From positions 1,413,066 through 1,477,065 of the forward strand of contig NZ_FUEZ01000004.1 in assembly GCF_900157365.1 (NCBI RefSeq): a DNA stretch of 64,000 nt, given 5' to 3'. The DNA comes from Mycobacterium numidiamassiliense (lineage in GTDB: Bacteria > Actinomycetota > Actinomycetes > Mycobacteriales > Mycobacteriaceae). The notes below the pieces were generated by a model that ran no database searches, was not told the origin of the DNA, and worked only from the letters and a program-made list of their open reading frames with translations. Shown piece after piece: positions 57,728-64,000 of this stretch. The stretch's first letter is position 1. Every line of letters starts with the position of its first letter. A program made the translations under genes and the position numbers.

Positions 57728-58951
57728 TCAGGTCACCGCACCACTGATTTTGAGGTCGATTAGTTCGTCGTCCGACTTGCCGAGGGCGCGCAGGATGTCG
57801 TCGGTGTGTTCGGCGAACTGTGGGGCCCGCGTGAGCTGCACCGGCTTTTCATCGAACTGGACCGGGTTGGCGACCAGTTCCCGAGCATTGCCCTCGCAGT
57901 CGAGCACCTCGGCGATCATTCCGTTGGCCCGCAACGCCGCGTCCTGGCCCACTTCCCACGGATCCTGCGCGATGGCCCATTGGCCCTCCATACCGGCGAA
58001 CCGGGTGACCCATTCGGCGAGGGTCCGCGCGCCGAGGACCTCCTGCACGATCTCGGCCGCAGCCGGCGTATTGCCCATGAGTGCCTCGGCGCTAGCGAAT
58101 CGCTCATCATCGATGAGGTCCTCGCGGTCGATGTGCCGACAGAACTCAGGCCAATAGCGCCCGGGTTGGAGCATCGCCAGGACGAGCCAACGGTTGTCGG
58201 CGGTTCGGTAGTTGCCCACCAGCGGGTTCGTCGGCGCCGTGTTACCGGGCGCGCGCGGCGCCGGTGGGCCGCCCTCGAGAAGCGCCAAACCGACGGAGAG
58301 AGCGCTGGCCCAGGCACCCACGCCGAGCAGGGAGACGTCGACCACCGACGTTTCGCCGGTGCGTTCGCGCGCTAGGAGCGCCGCCGCGATGCCTCCGGCG
58401 ATGGTCATGCCGCCGAGCGAGTCACCGTAGGCGCCGGCAGGCATCTTGGGCAGGCCATCGAACTCCGCCGGCGTGGCCCCTACCGCGCCACCGGCCTGAG
58501 CCCAGAAGGCGGTGCTGTCGTAGCCGCCTTTCTCGCTGTCGGGGCCGGCGGCACCGAAACCGGACCCGCGGACGTAGATGATGTCCGGGTTGATCTTGCG
58601 GACATCATCGAGTTCGATGCCCAGCCGCCGTCGCGCGGCGGGCAGGAAGTTCGTCAGGAACACATCGCTGGTGCGGATTAGTTCGTGCAGGACCTGCAGC
58701 GCCCCGGGCTGCTCCAGCGCCAGGCCGATGCTGCGCTTGCCCCGATTGGGGTGTTCCATCAACGGGGCAAAGGAACCACTGCCGACCGCCATGCCCATCA
58801 CGGAGCTCAGGCCGCGCTGGGCGTCGCCGGTTTCGGCGTGTTCGACCTTGATGACGTCCGCGCCCCAGTCGGCTAGGACCGCACCCGCGGACGGGACGAA
58901 GGTGAACTGTGCCACCTCCAGCACTCGGACGCCGTCCATCGGTCGAATCAC
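57728..58951 (-). CDS. CaiB/BaiF family III CoA-transferase
   Basis: This 407-residue single-domain CoA-transferase has LADWGADVIKVEHAE, the VRGSGFGAAGPDSEKGG region and catalytic D177 (AYGDSLGGM). GTG 58951 follows AAGGAG by 6 nt; an ATG at 58939 is possible. It lies 60 nt downstream of the SDR at 59012 in the same direction and probably shares its promoter. It would activate a carboxylate using another CoA ester as donor. Confidence 0.9.
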   Translation of the reverse strand: MIRPMDGVRVLEVAQFTFVPSAGAVLADWGADVIKVEHAETGDAQRGLSSVMGMAVGSGSFAPLMEHPNRGKRSIGLALEQPGALQVLHELIRTSDVFLTNFLPAARRRLGIELDDVRKINPDIIYVRGSGFGAAGPDSEKGGYDSTAFWAQAGGAVGATPAEFDGLPKMPAGAYGDSLGGMTIAGGIAAALLARERTGETSVVDVSLLGVGAWASALSVGLALLEGGPPAPRAPGNTAPTNPLVGNYRTADNRWLVLAMLQPGRYWPEFCRHIDREDLIDDERFASAEALMGNTPAAAEIVQEVLGARTLAEWVTRFAGMEGQWAIAQDPWEVGQDAALRANGMIAEVLDCEGNARELVANPVQFDEKPVQLTRAPQFAEHTDDILRALGKSDDELIDLKISGAVT

Positions 58952-59011
58952 TTTGTCTCCTTGTGCTGCTTCAGTTTCCGGTCCGGGATTGGCCCGTCGC
59001 GGTGGCGGTGG

Positions 59012-59773
59012 TCAGCTGCTCGCCGGGCGGACGTGGATCACGTCCATCATCACTTCACGGGGCCGGGTGATGACGTCGTGCAGCACGTCAGCGACGGCGG
59101 CCGAGGTGAGAAAGTGGGTGCCACTCATTCGGGTCAGGTAGCCGTCGGCTTCCCACAACGGCCAGGCCCTTTCGATGTCGCCCGGGCCGAAGTTCTCGTC
59201 GATGCCGGTATCTCCAACCGCGCCGAGGATGACCAGGGTCACCCGGATGCCCTCTCGTCGCAGCTCCTTGCTCATTGCTCCGGTAAAAGCGTTGAGGCCA
59301 CGCTTGGTGGCGGCATAAAGGGTCATCATCGGCATGTCGTCGAGGGTGATCTCCGACGAGATGTTCATGACGTCGCCGCCGCCGGCCGCGCGCAGCAGCG
59401 GGATGGCTGCGCGCGTGGTGTAGATGGGAGCTATCAGGTTGGTGTTGACCGTGACGGCGATGTCCTCGTCGCTGGCTTCTTCGATCAGCCGAATCCGGCT
59501 GGCACCTGCGGAGTTGATCAGGACGTCGATGCGGCCGAACTGCGCCGCGATCTGATCGAAGGCGGCGTGAACATCGTGGCTGCTCGTGACATCGGTGACG
59601 ATCGGGATGGCGTTTGGCCCGGCGACCTCCACGACCTCGTCGAGCAGTAGTTTGCGGCGGGCCAACAGCACTACCTTCGCGCCCTCCTGCGCGAGGCGGA
59701 TCGCAGTGGCTCGGCCGACGCCCCTCGATGAGCCGGCGATCACGGCGACCCGGCCCTCCATGCTCTGCGACAT
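59012..59773 (-). CDS. SDR family NAD(P)-dependent oxidoreductase
   Basis: This 253-residue classical SDR has AGSSRGVGRATAIRLAQEGA, the NSAGAS strand and the YAATKRGLNAF active site. ATG 59773 is chosen because GAGGAG lies 5-6 nt upstream; the frame extends to 59830 without a better site. It is divergent from the DapA-like aldolase at 59949 across a region with a 13-bp palindrome. Confidence 0.88.
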   Translation of the reverse strand: MSQSMEGRVAVIAGSSRGVGRATAIRLAQEGAKVVLLARRKLLLDEVVEVAGPNAIPIVTDVTSSHDVHAAFDQIAAQFGRIDVLINSAGASRIRLIEEASDEDIAVTVNTNLIAPIYTTRAAIPLLRAAGGGDVMNISSEITLDDMPMMTLYAATKRGLNAFTGAMSKELRREGIRVTLVILGAVGDTGIDENFGPGDIERAWPLWEADGYLTRMSGTHFLTSAAVADVLHDVITRPREVMMDVIHVRPASS

Positions 59774-59865
59774 CAAACTCCTCATGCTTGCCGTCTGCGG
59801 CCGTATCGAAATACGCGGATCATGGTGCATCTACTGTGCACTTGTTCCTTGCACGCAATGCACAT

Positions 59866-59878
59866 ATGGTTCTACCAT
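59866..59878. promoter_or_regulatory. Candidate operator between SDR and DapA-like genes
   Basis: ATGGTTCTACCAT is a perfect palindrome with 5-bp arms and a 3-bp gap. Upstream, GTGCA/TGCAC words recur four times between 59825 and 59864. The region divides the divergent SDR and aldolase genes. Confidence 0.4.
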
Positions 59879-59948
59879 GACGCGTACGTGGTAGTCATCA
59901 CCTGGCCCGAGAAACTCGCGTCGGGCAAAAGTGCAGAAGGAGTCGGTT

Positions 59949-60947
59949 GTGGTCACAGGTGTCACCGGCAAAGAGGCGAAGGACTGGGCGTCGGAACACC
60001 TGTGGGGCAATTGCAGTTCGCTCTACACGCCATTCTGCGGTCTCGACGGCGACGAAATCGACTACGGGGCACTGCGCGCGTTGGTGCGGCACTGCCTGGT
60101 CGACCTGGACCAGGACGGTATCTGGCTGACCGGGGGTATCGCCGAATTCTGGTCACTGACCACCGACGAACTCAAAGAAGTAGTCCGGGTCGCGATCGAG
60201 GAGGCTCGACGAGTCAAACCCGGCGCGCTGGTGCAGGTGATGTCGAGCACCGACACCGCCAAGCAGGCCGTCGAGCTCACGCTGAACGCCCAAGAGCTGG
60301 GCGCCGACATCTGCTACATCCTGACGCCCTATTTCGAGTGCTCGGGCAAGCCCGGAGTGCTGGAATACCTGCGCTATGTCGCCGATCGCACCGACATGCC
60401 GCTGGGCTTCTTCAACTCTCACTCGACCGGGCTGATATTGACTCCCGAGGAATGCGTCGAGCTCTACCGTGAGATTCCCGCATTGTGCGGGCTGAAAAAC
60501 GGGCTGCTCGACGCGCAGCACAGCCTCGCGATCCATCAGCTGGCCCCGGAAATGGTGCTGTGGGAAGCGGCCGACGAGGCCGGGATACGGCTAGGGATAC
60601 CCCACCCGGGAGCGCTCGGTTCGGCGCTCTATCTCTACGAGAAGACGGGCGCGCTGCTGTTCAGCGAATGGCGAGCGCTGCTGGTGCAAGGCGATTTTGA
60701 GCGCGCCGACACATTCGCGGCCGACACCGGTTTGACCGCGATGCGCGAGGCGAGCCGCCGCTATCAGTCCCATCCCGCCCGTCCCGGAATGTTCACGCAC
60801 TGGGGAGCCGGGTTCAAATTCGGCGCCTCGTTGCTCGGCCTCCCCATCGGCGACCATCCCGCCCGGCCGCCGCAGACTGCGTTCCCCGACGACCTCAAGC
60901 CGCCGATCCGTCAGGCCTATGTCGCCTCTGGGTTCATCGAGTCCTGA
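59949..60947 (+). CDS. DapA/NAL family (class I) aldolase or lyase
   Basis: This 332-residue TIM-barrel protein of the dihydrodipicolinate synthase family has the Schiff-base Lys at K183 (CGLKNG), the active-site Tyr at Y128 (ILTPYFE) and the substrate loop DGIWLTGGIAEFWSL, which replaces the usual GTTGE. Family members make or cleave pyruvate aldol adducts, including hydratase-aldolases of aromatic pathways. GTG 59949 is chosen because AAGGAG lies 7 nt upstream. It leads an operon with acyl-CoA dehydrogenases and an enoyl-CoA hydratase, so cleavage of a ring-derived intermediate is likely. It is not lysine biosynthesis. Confidence 0.85.
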   Translation: MVTGVTGKEAKDWASEHLWGNCSSLYTPFCGLDGDEIDYGALRALVRHCLVDLDQDGIWLTGGIAEFWSLTTDELKEVVRVAIEEARRVKPGALVQVMSSTDTAKQAVELTLNAQELGADICYILTPYFECSGKPGVLEYLRYVADRTDMPLGFFNSHSTGLILTPEECVELYREIPALCGLKNGLLDAQHSLAIHQLAPEMVLWEAADEAGIRLGIPHPGALGSALYLYEKTGALLFSEWRALLVQGDFERADTFAADTGLTAMREASRRYQSHPARPGMFTHWGAGFKFGASLLGLPIGDHPARPPQTAFPDDLKPPIRQAYVASGFIES

Positions 60948-60962
60948 GAACGGGGGGTTGTT

Positions 60963-62081
60963 GTGGAGGTGCGCGATTTTCGCGCCGGAGTTCGGGGCTG
61001 GATCCACCAGGTTGGCGAGTCGTTGGTCCCTGGGGTCGAGGACCAAAGTGTCGAGGCCCAGCTGAACCACCAACGACGAGTTCAGCGGCTGCTGTTCGAC
61101 GCCGGCTGGATGCGCTGGGGATGGCCGACGCGGATCGGTGGCCTAGGCGGCTCGCCTATCCTGCGCGCCGTCCTCGGCGAGGAGCTCACTAGCCGAGCGC
61201 TGGTGCACACCACGTCCTGGTCGATGCATGAGGTGCTCGGGCCCGCGGTGGCCGAGTTCGGTCGACCCGAACTGGTCGAGGAGATCTTTCCGCTGCTATT
61301 GCGCGGCGAGGAATTCTGGTGCCAGGGCTTCTCCGAGCCCGAGGCGGGCAGCGACCTGGGATCGATGCGGACTACCGCGCGCCCCCGCAGTGACGGCTGG
61401 GTGATCAACGGCGAGAAATTGTGGACCAGCTGGGCTCACCATGCCACCCGGTCTATCGTGCTGGCCCGCACCGGCGACGCCGGGTCGCGCGGCATCAGCG
61501 CCTTTCTGGTGGACATGGACACACCGGGGGTGACCGCGAGCCCACTGGAAACGATGGCCGGCGTCGACGAATTCTGCTCGACGTCGTTCATCGGCGTCGA
61601 GGTTCCCGCGGAGCGCCTGCTCGGAGAGCTCGACGCCGGCTGGCGGGTCGCACAGTTCATCTTGTCGTGCGAACGCGGCCCGATCTTCTGGCAGCGCGGC
61701 GCCTGGCTCGCCTACCATCTCGGTCTGCTCCTTGACACCGCACACGACGGCGCGTCCGCGTCGGCACTCGGCGAGGCCTATCAACTGCTGTGGGCCTTCC
61801 GCGCCACCTCGAAGAGCACCCAGGACCGCATCGCTGCCGGTGATCTGCCCGGTGCTGAGGCCTCGGTGGACAAGATCATGATTGCCGCCGCCGACCAGGC
61901 CGTGTTCGACGTGGCGCGCGATCTGCTGGGAGGCGAAATAGAAACCAGTGACACCGCGCGCAGCCGGGCGTGGCGCCGCGAGTGGGCGTACTCGCGTGCG
62001 GCCACCATCTACGGGGGCACCAGTGAAATTCAGAAAGACATCGTGGCGTCGCGGCTGCTTGGATTGCCGAGAAGCGCGTGA
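60963..62081 (+). CDS. Acyl-CoA dehydrogenase, catalytic (alpha-type) subunit
   Basis: This 372-residue enzyme has WCQGFSEPEAGSD and the C-terminal YGGTSEIQKDIVASRLLGLP signature. GTG 60963 lies 15 nt after the aldolase stop. The next gene, overlapping by 4 bp, encodes a partner without these motifs, so a heterotetramer is likely, as for the 7925/9110 pair. Confidence 0.9.
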   Translation: MEVRDFRAGVRGWIHQVGESLVPGVEDQSVEAQLNHQRRVQRLLFDAGWMRWGWPTRIGGLGGSPILRAVLGEELTSRALVHTTSWSMHEVLGPAVAEFGRPELVEEIFPLLLRGEEFWCQGFSEPEAGSDLGSMRTTARPRSDGWVINGEKLWTSWAHHATRSIVLARTGDAGSRGISAFLVDMDTPGVTASPLETMAGVDEFCSTSFIGVEVPAERLLGELDAGWRVAQFILSCERGPIFWQRGAWLAYHLGLLLDTAHDGASASALGEAYQLLWAFRATSKSTQDRIAAGDLPGAEASVDKIMIAAADQAVFDVARDLLGGEIETSDTARSRAWRREWAYSRAATIYGGTSEIQKDIVASRLLGLPRSA

Positions 62082-63073
62082 CTGAAGCCCACACCATCGA
62101 CGCCGCGGAGCGGACGCTGATGGCGACGACGCTGCGCGGACTGGCCGAGGAGCTCGACGGGACCGAGCTTGCACAGGCGCTCGATGCGTTTGGGTTCGCC
62201 GACCTGCTCGCCGAGGCGCCCCGCGATGCGGTGTCGGCGCTGTTCACCGCGCTCGGGCGAGCCGGATCGATGTCGACGTCGCTGCAGGATGTGCTGCTGC
62301 AGCCACTGGGCGAATACCTGCCGATGTCGACAACAGATTGCAATGTCGTGCTGCCCGGCATCGATGCCGACCTGGTCGGCGCGACCGACGGCGAGCCGCT
62401 GGCGGTGCGCGGCCTGGTCATCGGGGCGCGCCCGGCCCCAAGGTATCTGGCACCGGTCGCGATCCGCGGTGAGCTGGTCTGGATTGACCTGCAGGAGTCC
62501 TCGGGTATCTCGACGCGGCGGATCGATGGTCTTGATCCGGCATTGGCGATGATGGAAGTCACCGGCCTCGACGTGCTGCCCGACGTGATCCTGGCCGGCA
62601 AGCAGGCCGTTGCGGCCTGGGATGCGGTGGCGACGGCAGGCCGGCTCGCACTCGGATACCAGATCATCGGAGCCGTCGGGCAGATGATCGACCTTGCCGT
62701 CGACCATGCCTGCAGCCGAGTGCAATTCGGCCGGCCCATCGGCTCCTTTCAAGCGGTTCGCACTCGGCTGGCCGACGCACACGTCGCCCGCGAGGGCGCC
62801 GTCGCCGCCCTCGCACTGGCCTGGGACGCCGATGATGCCGTGTTGGCGGGCCTGCTGGCGAAATCGTTGGCGGGACGTGCGGCGCGAATCGCCGCCACCC
62901 AGTGTCAGCAGGTGCTGGCCGGCATCGGCTTCACCGCCGAGCATCCCTTCCACCGCTTCTTGGCCCGCGTGCTGGTGCTGGATTCGGTGCTGGGTTCGGC
63001 CCGCGAACTGCCCACGGTGATCGGTGCCCATTTGATTTCGGCGGGGATGATCCCCCGGCTGGTAGATCTGTGA
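62078..63073 (+). CDS. Acyl-CoA dehydrogenase-like, non-catalytic (beta-type) subunit
   Basis: This 331-residue protein keeps RVQFGRPIGSFQAVRTRLAD but lacks the SEPxAGSD and GTSEIQ motifs; its middle domain is shortened. It is the expected partner of the 60963 enzyme. GTGA overlaps join it to genes on both sides. Confidence 0.85.
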   Translation: MTEAHTIDAAERTLMATTLRGLAEELDGTELAQALDAFGFADLLAEAPRDAVSALFTALGRAGSMSTSLQDVLLQPLGEYLPMSTTDCNVVLPGIDADLVGATDGEPLAVRGLVIGARPAPRYLAPVAIRGELVWIDLQESSGISTRRIDGLDPALAMMEVTGLDVLPDVILAGKQAVAAWDAVATAGRLALGYQIIGAVGQMIDLAVDHACSRVQFGRPIGSFQAVRTRLADAHVAREGAVAALALAWDADDAVLAGLLAKSLAGRAARIAATQCQQVLAGIGFTAEHPFHRFLARVLVLDSVLGSARELPTVIGAHLISAGMIPRLVDL

Positions 63074-63882
63074 GCGGCGGCGATCCGTCCTGCACGGATG
63101 CGCATCCGGCCGTCGTCGTCGACCGTCTCGAGTCGGTGGCGCGGGTGACCTTGGCCCGGCCCGAGAAGGCCAACGCCATGGACGGCGAGATCACCGATGC
63201 CCTGCTTGCGGCGGTCGTTGCGCTGCGTGACGACCCTGATGTGCACGCGATGGTGCTGACCGGCCAGGGCGCCGCGTTCAGCGCCGGCGGGGACTTCGAG
63301 ACCATCCGCGCGATGCGCGAGGACCGCCGTATGCGCGAGACCGTGCTCGCCGCCCATCAGGAGCTGTTCTGGGTCATGACGCGCTTGCCGTTTCCGACCG
63401 TCGCCGCCGTCAATGGCGCCGCGGTCGGGGCCGGCGTCACGGTAGCGCTGCTGTGCGACCTGGTCGTGATGGCCGAAGACACCTTCCTCAGCGACCCGCG
63501 GGTCTCGCTGGGACTGCTCGACGGCGCCGGCGGGTTGGTGCTCTGGCCGCTGCTGACCAGCCTGTCCGCCGCCAAGGAACATCTACTCCTGGGAGACCGG
63601 GTCAGCGGCATCGAAGCCCACCGCCTGGGGCTGGCGAACCGCGCAGTTCCCGCATCCGACGTGTTGGAGGAGGCGCTGCAGCTGGCTGAGCGCCTCAGCG
63701 CGCTCCCGCCGCAGGCCGTCCGGCAGGCGCGCCAGCTGCTGAACTCGCATATAGATCGGGTCGCCGCGATCCTGCCGCACTGTGCCCGCGCGGAAAGCGA
63801 GTGTTTTGACGCCGAGGAGCATCGCGTCCTGCTGGAGCGGCTGAGCGCACGAGTGGTAGCCAAGAACGCGAGGACCCCGTAA
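63070..63882 (+). CDS. Enoyl-CoA hydratase/isomerase family protein
   Basis: This 270-residue crotonase-fold enzyme has the oxyanion motifs AAFSAGGDFETIR and NGAAVGAGVTVALLCDLV. The usual catalytic Glu region reads LGLLDGAGGLVLWP, as in several mycobacterial members, so it could be a hydratase or another crotonase activity. GTG 63070 overlaps the preceding stop by 4 bp. It would act on the enoyl-CoA made by the two-subunit dehydrogenase. Confidence 0.88.
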   Translation: MSGGDPSCTDAHPAVVVDRLESVARVTLARPEKANAMDGEITDALLAAVVALRDDPDVHAMVLTGQGAAFSAGGDFETIRAMREDRRMRETVLAAHQELFWVMTRLPFPTVAAVNGAAVGAGVTVALLCDLVVMAEDTFLSDPRVSLGLLDGAGGLVLWPLLTSLSAAKEHLLLGDRVSGIEAHRLGLANRAVPASDVLEEALQLAERLSALPPQAVRQARQLLNSHIDRVAAILPHCARAESECFDAEEHRVLLERLSARVVAKNARTP

Positions 63883-64000
63883 TGGGCCGTGTCGCATTGG
63901 TGACGGGCGGAACCCGGGGTATAGGTCGTGCCATCACCGACCGGCTAGCGCACTCCGGTGTCACGGTGGCCGCCGCGTACGCCCGCGATGCCGCCGCCGC
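63882..64000 (+). CDS. SDR family oxidoreductase, 5' part only (PhaB/FabG-like)
   Basis: The first 39 codons are present before the window edge. MGRVALVTGGTRGIGRAITD is the nucleotide-binding motif typical of acetoacetyl-CoA or 3-oxoacyl reductases. The ATG shares one base with the TAA of the enoyl-CoA hydratase, so it is the next operon gene and could be its 3-hydroxyacyl-CoA dehydrogenase. Confidence 0.75.
   Translation, partial: MGRVALVTGGTRGIGRAITDRLAHSGVTVAAAYARDAAA

Noticed and set aside
1..64000. KstR-type sites (TnnAACnnGTTnnA) that would mark a cholesterol regulon
   Set aside because: None was noticed in the promoter regions read; AACCTAGTT at 20695 and 37333 has a 3-bp rather than 2-bp centre and fits -10 boxes better. 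A matrix scan would be decisive.

Overview
This window is 64 kb of high-GC actinobacterial DNA, most likely from a Mycobacterium/Mycolicibacterium-type organism. The evidence is heavy use of GTG and TTG starts, chains of genes overlapping by 4 bp (ATGA/GTGA), a DUF732 secreted protein, mycofactocin-type short-chain dehydrogenases, an NDMA-dependent alcohol dehydrogenase, an F420-type LLM oxidoreductase and promoters with TANNNT -10 boxes and near-leaderless starts. No rRNA, tRNA, CRISPR array, insertion sequence or phage gene was seen. The window is almost wholly catabolic: CoA ligases, acyl-CoA dehydrogenases, thiolase-like retro-aldolases with DUF35 partners, CaiB/BaiF CoA-transferases, P450s and dehydrogenases.

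Layout. (1) 1-5177, leftward: a six-gene coupled operon with a small unknown protein, a thiolase-like protein, DUF35, Rieske dioxygenase alpha and beta subunits and an acyl-CoA ligase. This is the same gene set as the ibuprofen ipfABDEF system (ring dioxygenation of an aryl-acyl-CoA followed by side-chain removal). (2) 5377-7879, rightward: a meta-cleavage hydrolase, hydratase and aldolase. (3) 7925-12780: a two-subunit acyl-CoA dehydrogenase, a thiolase-like protein and a CoA ligase, then a thioesterase, a double CaiB protein and a TetR. (4) 16.8-23.7 kb: amidohydrolase, thiolase/DUF35, mycofactocin SDRs and a P450. (5) 23.7-36.1 kb: a P450/beta-oxidation operon, Gfo/Idh oxidoreductase, ADH/ALDH pair, dehydratase pair with a tandem TetR, a CaiB and an MhpB-like ring-cleavage dioxygenase. 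(6) 36.2-48.2 kb: two AveC-like membrane proteins, TetR, P450, LLM oxidoreductase and a six-gene operon ending in thiolase/DUF35/SDR, plus a phosphotransferase. (7) 48.3-64 kb: further acyl-CoA, SDR, ALDH, hydrolase, CaiB and aldolase genes, one TetR and one frameshifted gene.

How it fits together. The enzymes suggest activation of an aromatic (or alicyclic/aromatic) carboxylic acid to its CoA ester, side-chain beta-oxidation or retro-aldol cleavage, ring dioxygenation, extradiol cleavage by the MhpB-like enzyme at 35.2 kb, and processing by the hydrolase/hydratase/aldolase set at 5.4-7.9 kb. P450s and mycofactocin or NDMA-type dehydrogenases would oxidise alkyl or alcohol groups. The substrate cannot be read from sequence.

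The strongest unexplained signal is regulatory. Two families of palindromes with the same TGACA/TGTCA half-site recur at promoters: a 14-bp form with a 4-bp gap (seven sites, 5.3-36.1 kb) and a 16-bp form with a 6-bp gap (six sites, 20.7-48.3 kb). Several lie inside the -35/-10 spacer. They tie the scattered operons into two probable TetR regulons, for which the tandem TetR at 32.6 kb and the TetR at 38.5 kb are the natural candidates. No gene-free stretch exceeds 300 bases.
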